Shown piece by piece: positions 48,996-59,400 of a stretch of 64,000 nucleotides of DNA. Source of the DNA: Cryptomeria japonica (lineage: Eukaryota > Streptophyta > Pinopsida > Cupressales > Cupressaceae); NCBI RefSeq assembly GCF_030272615.1, contig NC_081407.1, forward strand, positions 379,152,179-379,216,178, read 5' to 3'. Made by a program: the position numbers and the translations under genes. Every line of letters starts with the position of its first letter. The stretch's first letter is position 1. The notes under the pieces were generated by a model. That model was not told the origin of the DNA. It saw only the letters and a program-made list of their open reading frames with translations, and ran no database searches.

Positions 48996-49464
48996 ATATA
49001 TGATGTCGTCGACTCTTAGGGCTTGAAATGGAAGATATTTTAGAAAGAGTCTTGCAGGGACGTAATGTTCTACAATTTTTTCGTTATAAAAGATGCAGGA
49101 AAGAGACTGAAGAAGAATTCTAATGCAATTTTTGTATAGATAGGAGATTTCCCTCTAGAAAAGACAAGAGAGTCGTCTTGATTTATGTTAAGATTCCGTA
49201 GCTTTTGCAAATCAAAGTCAAAAGAATACTGGAAGAATCCGTTGATTTGTCTATTCTAAGCAGGTTAGCTGTAAATGAGCACTTTGAATTGCTTTTTGTC
49301 ATTACCCCAAACTTTCAACCCTTAGTTGTAAATCAACGCTTTGAAGGACCAAATTGTGATTGGTTTGAAACGAGTTAAAACGTTGTGATAAACATTAAAG
49401 AATTCTTGGGTGGTATCTTTTCTCTTTGAGCTAGTCCCATGCCTGAACCACCAGGCTTGTCAAA
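48996..49464. other. 5' flank of the P450 pseudogene
   Basis: About 470 bases upstream of the P450 start on the minus strand. No obvious promoter motif or gene was found. Confidence 0.45.
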
Positions 49465-50195
49465 ATATATATGGTGAAAAATGATGATGAGAAAACTATT
49501 GTAAAACCACAAAGATCCAACCACAATAAAAACCCTAGTTCTACAACCAAACATTCACCATACACTAATGAAGATACCTAAGAACATGCAAATCGCCAAA
49601 TTAAACAATAATACCATTCACATGTCAAATAGGGTTTCAATCTCCATTGTATTTTATCTCCATTGATCTTGTTTGATATATTTGCTCTCAGATTTTATAT
49701 ATGCACAAGAGCTCAACAAAGAAAAGATTGTGGTTGTGAAGTCACTTGATTGCAAGAAGGCTTGATTGCATAAGATAGATGCATTGATTAGGGTTGTGAA
49801 AGAAGGAGAGTATCCTCTCATATAGAATATAGTTTAGAAAATGGAGGGATAAGATTAAGAGGTGAAAAGATAAATTGTCAAATAGGATTAAAGGATAGGT
49901 AGAATAAATAATAAAATAATGAAGGGGGTAGGTAAGAGAGGATTAAGAGATAAGTGACATGCGTCATAGAGGAAAAAGTTAATGAGTTAATTAAATAAAT
50001 AAAATATTTATTTAATCTAGGAGAAAAACAATTTAAATAAATAAAAATATTTATTTAAATGAGAAAAGGGCTAGAAGAGGCTAAATGAATTAATTAAATA
50101 AATGAAGATTTATTTAATTAATAGAAGACTTAGAATAAAGTAATTAAATAAATAAAAATATTTATTTAATTAAAGAGGACAATTTTAGCTATCTA
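49465..50195 (-). mobile_element. Solo-LTR-like element, inverted relative of 17372-18160
   Basis: On the minus strand it begins TGTAGATAGCTAAAATTGTCC (near 50195), runs through palindromic TTAAATAAATATTTATTTAA modules, and has a CTATATGAGAGGATA box in the place of the TATA-like box of the other copy. It shares GCACATATAAAATCTGAGAG-like leader words, then CAAGATCAATGGAGATA, and ends near TTTTTCACCATA (49470). Same family and length as the copy in segment C, with moderate divergence. No genes are inside. Confidence 0.55.
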
Positions 50196-51703
50196 CAAAA
50201 TATGTGTTCATTATATGACTAGCAAATGGAACATCTTTCAATTCCAAGGCTTTTATTGTGAAATAATCCTACCACTGAGTGTTGAAATCTTTACTATTGA
50301 ATATGAGAATCTTAATCATTTGAAGTGATCATTTAAAGTATCAACCAAGGATAAAAACTATTAAACATTGAAATGAAAAATGTACTTCGTGAGGGTTTTT
50401 GGAGGAAGGAGGTGAGGATGAAGTAGACGAAGATTGTCATCCTATTCTAAATAGTGCTATTGGAATTTTTTCCCTCTGTGTTCTTGATCTTGTGTTCTTC
50501 TTTCTCTTTTCTTTGAGGACGTCTCTTTAGGGCTCGTTTCAACTTATAAGAGACTAGTTTGTTGGGTTTTTAAAGTTCCTTACCCTAATGCACCCTGCGT
50601 AGGGGTTTCTCTTGTAGTGGAGTGTTGGATTTTCTATATTTTGTCAAATTCGATCTATGATAAAATTTTCTCCCCTTATGGAGTTATTTTTTATTTTTTC
50701 TTCCCTTGTTTGGAGTTCTTCTACTTATATCGTAGCCCTTTTCCCCATTGTTGTCTATCTTATGGCTGCATTAAAGTCTATAGGGGCTCTTTCACCTTAT
50801 TTATTGGGTTAGTGGTGGAGGCATTTGGCCTGACAACCCTCTTACATATATAGGATTGTTCTTAACCTATTTCTATTTGAGGTTTGCTTCTCTGGCCTCC
50901 TTCTTGTTTGGTTATGGAGACTAGCAGTTTTGGCTCCTAGCTTTGGTGGCCCATTCATTAAATGTCTTCCCTAATCTATTTTGTCCCATGCTATTATCTC
51001 TTCTCATGCTAATTTTTGTGGTTGTTGTGGGAGACTCTATGTTTGGAAGCATGGAGAATTGTGGGTACTTGTTGTTTGGGGCTCTTGTAGCCCATTTTCC
51101 TTCCTTATCACTAGATTCCATATAAAAGTGGTTCTTATTCTTTATATTGGTGAAAATAGGAATTAGGGTTTTATTAAGGTAATAAAACAACTAAAAATCC
51201 AAATTAACACAATATATTGAAAGAGGAGTGAATCTAATAGATTCAGCTGCAATCCAAATAAGGAAAGGGATGAAATTTTGATTAGATTCACTAGTTGGTT
51301 ATAGTTATCTTCTTTCTTATTTGACTTTGGAAGGTAATTGGGATATTAGGGCAAAACCTTCAATAATTGAAGTAAATTATTGAAAACAAACTACTACAAA
51401 TATCTCACAAAGCCACAAACTGAAATTTGAAAAATAATATTTTTAGATTCTGTTCGTAGAAGTTTAGCCTAATTTTTTAGGGCTAGGTAATATAGATTCG
51501 CTCTAGTGCTTCGAATTTTTCTTCGTCGAAAGATGAACCTATTCATCGTTGTCAACTCTATCAAAATCCCTAAGTATGAATCTTAAACCTATTTCCTACA
51601 CACAAAAAGAGAGGGAAATTTTTTGTGGATGGGGGTTTTCCTTAAGTCAAGCCCTGGTTTAGAAATCAACCTTGAAATATAACAATGAATTTTCTTTTTA
51701 TCC
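50196..51703. other. Unassigned DNA, possibly LINE 3' tail sequence
   Basis: 50450-51190 is T-rich, with TGG/CTT-rich wording like LINE 3' tails elsewhere in the window, and ends in GGTAATAAAACAAC. No protein is recognisable and no target-site duplication was found, so I leave it unassigned. Confidence 0.35.
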
Positions 51704-52010
51704 TTGTTGTCACATGGGACCCTCAACCCTCCTTGACACCCTAACCTCTCCAGTGGTGCTCTCACTAATAGTTTGAAATTTTGGTCTAGTAGCAGCTAGA
51801 CTGTCTTAACAAAACTAGCGACTCTACGCAACAGCTTACTCGCCTCATGGTTGACTGTGTCTAGTACATGGACCTCTCAGCTCGGGGGGGGGGGGGAATT
51901 GTTGTCACATGGGACCCTCAACCCTCCTTCAAAACCTAGCCTCTCTAGTGGTTCTCTTACTAACAGTTCAAACTTTTGGTGTAGTGGCAACTAGATTGTG
52001 TTACAATCCT
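51704..52010 (+). repeat. Direct duplication at 195-bp spacing, with G13 run
   Basis: TTGTTGTCACATGGGACCCT and about 100 following bases occur at 51704 and again at 51899, with roughly a dozen differences. Between them lies a run of 13 G (51884-51896). The sequence is more C-rich than its surroundings. Its identity is unknown; it could be part of an LTR. Confidence 0.8.
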
Positions 52011-52683
52011 CATGGAAGGGGTTTAGGATTTCATGTAGAATGTCTTTAAAGGGGGTTGATCATGGATGAGATCATGAATGAACATAAAATTGACTTCTCT
52101 TCTCGTCTAGCGCTTGATGAATGACTGATTGATTTCTCATTTGAATTTTCTAGACTGTATTTTAGATGACTTAGAGGATTAGGTTTCAAATGAGATGGGT
52201 AGACCTCCTTTTATACTTGATTACTTGAAAATTAATTAAATTTCTACTATAGGCCAACATGAGATTAGATTTCCTACTCATTTGAGATGACAATTGTAGG
52301 GACCCGAAATGGGCCCTAATTAAGAGAACCAAGGCATTGGGCACCCTGGTCCTTTCAATCATATTCTAACTTAGAGGAAAGGAAGGGAAGAATGTGAAAT
52401 AGTAGGATTCCAAATGTTGTAAGAAGAATCAAAATATACATTGGGCATCAGAAGCCAAAGTTCCAAGGTGAGATCTAAGTGAGGATGAAATTGTATGCAG
52501 ATACAATTTATGATGCTACATTTAGCCCCCACTTTAGCAAGAATATGAGACCAAGCATACTCATGGTAAAGTACAAAGTTGCATTGAAAAAATTTCACCA
52601 AGATATTAAAGAGACAAGACACACCAAGCCCCAGGGACTTTAGGATGTTACCACTCTAATATCAAGATAAAAGGGAGAAATTA

Positions 52684-52779
<96 letters not shown>
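52684..52779 (+). repeat. Compound (TG)12(GA)36 microsatellite
   Basis: A run of TG from 52684 to 52707 passes directly into GA to 52779. Frames across it on both strands are low-complexity artefacts. Confidence 0.97.
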
Positions 52780-52780
<1 letters not shown>

Positions 52781-53840
52781 ATAAGGTAATCCACTTAATG
52801 AAAATGAGCAAGAGAGATAAGCATAAGAAAAACACACACAAAACTACCACCAAAACACAGATTTTGTATGTGGAAAACCCGGTCAAGGGAGAAACCACAG
52901 TGGGAATCATACCCACAATAAGATGATACTCTTTTAGAAGTATGTGAAAAGTTTACATAGGAATGCACATGCATTCAGGCACACTACCTAGAGCTCACTA
53001 CTCAAATACAATATTGGCTACAACCCCAAAAGGCTCATTGCCTTACAAAGGAATTACAAAAGGATAACAATAATATTGAAATATGAATTAGAATCTACAA
53101 ATGTATAAGATAGTTTCAATTTAAGCACACAGTACAACTGTCTCACTGCTCTGTTCTTCTGATCTACTTTAATCCGAAGCAAAAATCCTTCAATTGTACA
53201 CGTGAAACTATACACAATCACACATACACAACACTCACATACTTTATTATATATAAAATAAACTTTCCAATCTCTTATATATATTCGCAACATGAATTTA
53301 TCTCACAAACAACTCGGCTTCAAAATCACTTGCAAAATATGGAACGTGTAAGATGTGTCAGCTGAATCTATCCTCCAATGTATATGCGAACCAAAACAAA
53401 TTGACTACATGCTACCCACATGTCGGCCAAGTAATGTCAAACATAAAATAAATCACAAAAATCATTCCAATATTTCTGCATAACACGTTACATCACTAGT
53501 CAGCCAAATAGCACTGTTCTACCAAAAATGTCGAATATCGGATCTTCAATCTTGCACGACAGACAACACCGAAGACTAGGATTCTGGAATAAGCTACTCT
53601 AGACATCCAACCAACTACCTAAATCACTGAAAAGAAAAATATCCAACCAAAGTGAATTTCTACTCAAAATGCTCCCATACTGTCGAATATTGTGTTCCAC
53701 CTTCCAGACTTAAACAAAATTGGATTTCATACTCCTAGTAGGATGAATTTGTACAAGCCAAATAAAATCTTTGAGTTGGGTTGCCATCAATGACAACTCC
53801 CAGAAAATTATTTAAACTTGTGCAGTGTCTCATGCCAACT
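52780..53840 (-). mobile_element. Possible LTR fragment
   Basis: TGTGGAAAACCCGGTCAAGG and the following GAAACCACAGTGGG near 52869 resemble the GTGGGAAAACCC..AAAACCCACC stretch at 24918 in the LTR-like insert of LINE ii. GGTTGCCATCAATGACAACT lies near 53779. These words are common at LTR edges in conifer repeats. Both LTR boundaries are uncertain, so this is tentative. Confidence 0.3.
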
Positions 53841-53995
53841 ACCCAAGCCCACTATTAAAATTCAAAGGATATTTAATGAGTGCATCATCCATAATTTCAT
53901 GACGGCTATAAAGTAGTTATTCCTTCATTAGTTATTCCATAGTTTCTATCATTAGGATATGAAGGCTATAAAGTAGTTATTCCTTCATCAAGATT

Positions 53996-54530
53996 GTGTA
54001 CATAAAAATGGTCAATTACTTTGGTATTATGTGTTTGTGTGAGAGTATGAACAATCTTAGAGAATCCCTAGAGGAGCACATTGCCCGCCTATTCAACAAA
54101 GGGAACGATGAGGAGAGGATGTCTATCATAAACATATTAGGGATAAATTTTTGGGTTAATGGGCATGTACATGATGGAATTGTTTATGAGAACCTGTTCC
54201 CCCCCATCATCCCAATTTTGGGATATACCCTTAATTCCTATGGTATTGTGCATCGCATAGTGAAGGAGGGGAATAGTCAAGGTGTGAAGATTGCATTGGA
54301 GACCCTTGAGAGTGTGCCATAGTCAAAGATCATGCTTGGTTTTTTTGATCTTAATGCAAAAGGAAAAAAACTAAAATGGCTAAAGCATGGAAGGTTTTCA
54401 AAGTTGGGGCAGGTGAAAAATATAACTTGGATGAGTTTGAGGCCTTCATGAGTGCTCATGGCAATCTGTTCCCTAAAGAAATCGTAGAAAGATTGAATGT
54501 GATTGGAAAGGGGATGTGTTATCTGTATCA
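53996..54530 (+). other. Unrecognised coding-like stretch
   Basis: A 108-codon frame (53996-54322) reads like real protein: NNLRESLEEHIARLFNKGND, EERMSIINILGINFWVNG and GIVYENLFPPIIPILGYTLN. A second, shifted stretch follows at about 54375-54510 (MAKAWKVFKVGAGEKYNLDE, FEAFMSAHGNLFPKEIVERL). The two pieces are in different frames, so if this was one gene it is broken. I do not recognise the family. It may be a decayed host gene or part of a transposon. Confidence 0.35.
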
Positions 54531-54540
54531 TTGATCACCC

Positions 54541-55399
54541 CTGTGTCCCCCTTCTTATCAATGATCTCCCATGTGTCCATGTGGTGCCCCCTCTTAATAT
54601 CTATATACTTATTTTCTATTTTTGAGCATATGGGAGTTGTCCCCTTATGATAGTACTTATATAAAACAAACTTTATAGTTTTCTAATATATTATGTTATT
54701 GTGACAATTTCTTTTTCTCTATTTGAGGTCTCCATACTCGCTCATGGGAATTTTTCTAGTGTTTTTATATTGGTATTGTTAGATATTGTAAACTATAATC
54801 AGTATTCACTAGCTCTTAGTTACAAATCAAATGATGGTTCTTCATGTGTTCTTTACCCTAGTTTACTAATTATTTTCACAAACGGACTAGTGCTTTCCAT
54901 GGTTGGGATTACTATGTTAAAACAAATGAATGAGAATAATAGTTCAATGAAGGGGAGAAGATATTTTCTAAATACGTGATTAAGTATTGTTCCTCAGTCC
55001 ACTTTGACTATAAATCTTGATAATGGCTTGTATTTGTAGGTTTCCATGAGGTTTACTTCTCACCTTCTAAATGAACATTGTTTGACTCAAAATGAATATT
55101 TTCTAAATTCAAATACGCATTTACTACATCCAACAATTTGTCCTTTGTGGCACCAATTTGTGGCTATGTTTAGATTGTTCTCGCTTTTTGCCCCTACTTT
55201 AGAGTGATGTATACCTAGCAAAATGAAGCTCACATTTGAATTTAGAAACCCGATAACCCCTAATTTTGTAATTTGACTAATAAAAAATACCTCTAAATAT
55301 TCATATTTAGGATAGCCATTTATAAAACCCCCAGTCCTTAATATATCTGCAATATACTGCTTTGGATTTTTGGTATAATAAAACCCCCAATATGAATGC
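54541..55399. other. Spacer, no gene recognised
   Basis: About 0.85 kb, with short T-rich frames (for example 54701-54979) that show no domain. Confidence 0.4.
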
Positions 55400-56050
55400 A
55401 TGTGATATCATATTGGCTAGTGGGTGAAGCCTCTGTGCCCTCTACATGTGTTTCCCCTTTGAGGATTTCGTCTTGTTCTATTGCCTTATTTTCTATTTTA
55501 TTTTTGAAGATAGAGGTTATGGATTTCCAGTTGGTGTCTTTAATTTTTGGTGGTGGATCCCTTCTTACTCAGTGCTCTTTGTTCTCCTTATGGGCATGAG
55601 TTTCTCAAATGCCATATAGCAGTTGGTTTTTCTAATGTTATTTTCCATTCTTCTTCTGTGTCTGGTTTGGGGGAGGCTATTGGTTCATTTGTTGCTATAA
55701 CTTCTATTGAGTTGGATTGCAGTAATAAGGGTTACTTTACTCTATTACCTTTGCATGGTGGTCCTTCTAAGGTGGACTTGGCGGTTTGCTTCTTCCTGGA
55801 AGATTGTTCAATTTATAGTGGACCTATTTAGGAGGACCAAGTTGTGGTGGTTGCAAGAGATTTTCTCCAAAGTTTGTTGGGCTCCTTTTGGCTGCTTTCC
55901 ATTCCTATGAATGTGGTGGTTCATATTGGTTTCAACTTTAAAAGGTTTCAAGGTGTCTTTCAAAATTTTATGCTATCTACATTTCTAAATAATATGGTTT
56001 GCTATTATGTAAGGGAGCGGACCCTCTCTCGTTTTATCTAATCAAAACAT
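55400..56050 (+). mobile_element. Probable LINE 3' untranslated fragment
   Basis: A T/G-rich stretch ends GGGAGCGGACCCTCTCTCG, then TTTTATCTAATCAAAACATT at about 56026-56050. A short-run G/C-rich block followed by TAATCAAA at the terminus resembles the 3' ends of LINEs ii and iii. No coding domain is retained and no target duplication was found, so the family assignment is tentative. Confidence 0.45.
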
Positions 56051-56993
56051 TACATATACAATTACGTAAAAACATCTTCAATACAACTAAAATAAATAGA
56101 TATAAATTTTGAATTATTTTTTATTTTAGAATTTATTTCATTTATATATTTAGTACTCAAAAATTACTTAATAATTATCTTTTATTGAAGATTTTTTTTC
56201 CTTTCATTAAATTGTTGCTGAAGAGTTATTTTTATTTACATTATTTAATTTATTTAAAAAAAAATTTATCCATAATTTATAATAATTTTTATTTATTTAA
56301 TTTAATTTACTTTTAGCTAAAGAGTAAAAGTTAATTGATTTCAATTTATTTACTTACATAGGATTTAATTTATAGTAAATTTTTAATTGAGAATTGCCTT
56401 ATACACTTAATTTTTTAATATATATTAGTTTGATTTGATTTTCATATACACACCAACATCATGTGATTCCTTGATATCATTATAAGATATTTATTAAAAT
56501 TAAATATAAGTCAAATTGTATAATTGAATAATTTTTAAATTTTGCATGACTCTTTTTTTTTAAATGTGATATGGACTCTTGTTTATTTGTAGCTAACGTT
56601 TGGATGTGAAAATTTGGATGCAACTCTCCACATTAGCACATCTTGTGAGATGTGTTTTTAAAATAATTTTTTAAAGATCTAACAAACACGCTTTCATTGT
56701 ATTCCTACTTATTGAACATAACCATATTATTTGTTGTTAGAAAAATATGATATCCTTATATTGAAAATATAACTTTTATGCAACCTAAATGATCTAAATG
56801 CCTTTGGGCAGTCATACATTTTATTATTGCTTTTTATATCCAAATTTTGAGACACCTAAGCACACACTACAATTTGAATAGTAAGATCATTGTTTAGATA
56901 AGTGCCATATATTAAATAAAACTAAAAATTATTTATTTCATTTAAAATATTCATACATTCTTATGTATTTATGTACATCTTCTTTCTAACATA
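56051..56993. other. AT-rich spacer
   Basis: About 0.94 kb of very AT-rich DNA with no recognised gene or repeat. It forms the left flank of the miniature LTR element. Confidence 0.5.
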
Positions 56994-56998
56994 GTTAG

Positions 56999-58467
56999 TG
57001 TTGGGTATATGAAGCCCAACAGTCACATGGCCGTTTGTCTTCCCCAGAAGACTCTTCAATTCATATTTGATAATATTTATATAAATGGTTGTGTGCAGCC
57101 CATATATATTGTACTGTGTAGTATTGGATATTGGTTAATAAGAATTATCCCTGTGTCTCTGGTGGACGTAGCCACTTAGTGGTGAACCACGTTAATCTTG
57201 TGTCTTGAGTTCTTTGTTGTGTCTATTATTCTTTCTGCTGTTTTATATTCATTATTATGTGTTTTCTCTGCTCGTTTTTAAACTAATAATTGGTATCAGA
57301 GCTATGGTGAAATGTTGAGCAGAGATGGAATCTGATTGGATAGTTGATCCTAGAGTTGGGTGCTTTTATGTTATCAATAAACAGGCTGAAGTTTCAGATG
57401 ATGAGGCCGAATCAGATGATGAAGCCGAATCAGTCATCGAAAAATTTCTTGGCAGTCTAGACTCGGTAGAGAGTGATGTCCAAGTGGAGGATGAAACCAA
57501 ACATCATTGGTGGGATGGCTGGAAAAAGGAGGAGACTTTGGTTGAAGAAGAAGAGGGTTTATTGTATTCATTGTTTGAAGAAGAGACTAGTTTGTTTCCC
57601 TTCCAAGGTGAGGAGGATGCCTCCCGAGATGAGGAGGATGTAGTCTCAAATCTAGCGAATGAGGATGACCCTGAAGAAGAATAGGCAGATTGCAGAAGTG
57701 ATGATTTATTGTTGTAGATTGCAGTAGTGGAAGCAGAGTGGAATGCATTGATTGTAGGTACTGCACATGTTTCTGCACAAAATACAACAAATTCATTCAG
57801 TGAGGCCAACGTGAGAATTGGGAGTGATATTTGTAGACTATTCACACTTGTACAAGAGTTTTATATTTGGGTATTAAAATTTGATAATGGTGATCTTCTA
57901 GATATTCTATTACGGGGGAGCACAAGAGCAAGAGACTTTGATGGAGGAGTGTATTATGCATCTGCAGATAGTAGTGTTCTTGATTATGGATTACCGGATG
58001 AAGTAGTTAGAGAATATGTTTTTAACTCTGATCTAACTTGGAGAAGATTAATTTGTATTGTTCATGAACAGAGTTTGGCGATATTAAAATCTTCTCAAGA
58101 GCTAGTTTTAGTATGAGCCTTGGAATGGAGATGCAGGGAATGTTATAGGCTGTGCCGTTTGGACTTCACGAGGGAGATTGTTGGGTATATGAAGCCCAAT
58201 AGTCACATGGATGTTTGTCTTCCCCAGAAGACTCTTCATTTCATATTTGATATGTTTATATAAATGGCTGTGTGCAGCCCATATATAATGTACTGTGTAG
58301 TATTGAATATTGGTTAATAAGAATTCCCCCTGTGTTTCTGGTGGACATAGCCACTTAGTGGTGAACCATGTTAATCTTGTGTCTTGAGTTCTTTGTTGTG
58401 TCTATTATTCTTTCTGCTGTTTTCTGTTCATTATTATGTGTTTTCTCTACTCGTTTTTAAACTAACA
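56999..58467 (+). mobile_element. Miniature LTR retrotransposon carrying an acidic frame
   Basis: GTTAG direct repeats (56994-56998 and 58468-58472) flank the element. The 5' LTR is 56999-57288 and the 3' LTR 58179-58467; both start TGTTGGGTATATGAAGCCCA and end AAACTAAyA, with about 94 percent identity by eye. A perfect TGGTATCAGAGC primer-binding site (57291-57302) lies next to the 5' LTR, and an AGGGAGAT purine tract precedes the 3' LTR. The interior holds an acidic 119-codon frame (57325-57684, VSDDEAESDDEAES, FEEETSLFPFQGEEDASRDE) and a second frame (57727-58116, NDLLDILLRGSTR-like). Neither resembles gag or pol. It is non-autonomous; the LTR divergence suggests moderate age. Confidence 0.9.
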
Positions 58468-58970
58468 GTTAGGTGTCTACTACATGAAATATCAAATAAC
58501 TTCATATATAATAATAATCCAAGACATAAAAATCCAAATCCATTTTCATTTTTATAAAAATCTATCTTAACTAATATTAATTATTTATTAATTAAAATGT
58601 GAAATAATTATTGACATTCTAAGAATAAATTCTAATAGGAGGAGAAAACCCCCACCGAATTACGACCCCCAAAAATTGAATAAAAAGACCCCACCTAATT
58701 ATGACCCCCTCAAAAGTTGAATAAGAGATTATAATGCCATCAAATTCCAGACCTTCCATTTTATTTATTTCCACCACGACTAACTTTGCAAACACGTTAA
58801 AATTGACTTGACTTGTTTGTGAACCTTTTGACACGCAACAAAAACGAGCAAATTTCGGACGACTTAATGGCCTCTTCGAAGTGACGTTCACTGGGCTTTC
58901 CACCTTAGAAGTTCTCTTGGAAATATATTAACGCCTGAGGAACGTTCGTTCCGTCGCTGAAAATTTAGCG

Positions 58971-59108
58971 ATGGAAAACAGGGGAAATATATTATGTTTT
59001 AGCATGTTTTTCGCAGTAACAGTGTTTGGTGTTGCAGTGGAGGCTGGAGATAGTCTTCTGTTGGGAGGAGGAGAAAAACCCCACCGAATTACGACCCCCA
59101 AAAATTGA
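58971..59108 (+). CDS. Upstream 45-codon frame made by the duplication
   Basis: The ATG of the first 429-bp unit opens a frame with the receptor's own N-terminus, MENRGNILCFSMFFAVTVFG, then VAVEAGDSLLLG. It then crosses the junction into GGEKPHRITTPKN and stops at 59106. The product would be a signal peptide with a tail of about 20 residues. If transcription starts at the upstream TATA-like box (58921-58930), this frame comes first in the mRNA and could hinder use of the main ATG at 59400 or yield a short secreted peptide. If only the downstream promoter is used, it is not transcribed. Expression is unknown. Confidence 0.4.
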   Translation: MENRGNILCFSMFFAVTVFGVAVEAGDSLLLGGGEKPHRITTPKN

Positions 59109-59339
59109 ATAAAAAGACCCCACCTAATTATGACCCCCTCTAAAGTTGAATAAGAGATTATGATGCCATCAAATTCCAGACCTTCCATTTTATTTATTTC
59201 CACCACGACTAACTTTGCAAACACGTTAAAATTGACTTGACTTGTTTGTGAACCTTTTGACACGCAACACAAACGAGCAAATTTCGGACGACTTAATGGC
59301 CTCTTCGAAGTGACCTTCACTGGGCTTTCCACCTTAGAA

Positions 59340-59400
59340 GTTCTCTTGGAAATATATTAACGCCTGAGGAACGTTCGTTCCGTCGCTGAAAATTTAGCGA
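59340..59400 (+). promoter_or_regulatory. Core promoter and leader hairpin of the intact receptor gene
   Basis: A TATA-like AAATATATTAA (59350-59360) lies about 49 bases before the ATG, implying a leader of about 15-25 bases. The leader carries ACGCCTGAGGAACGTTCGTT and an inverted repeat TCGCT..AGCGA (59383-59387 and 59396-59400) whose last base is the A of the ATG. The same layout precedes pseudogene 2 and is repeated 429 bases upstream (58921-58971). Confidence 0.65.

Noticed and set aside
52640-52926. Frames with Ser-Leu or Arg-Glu repeats
   Set aside because: They are products of the TG/GA microsatellite on both strands.
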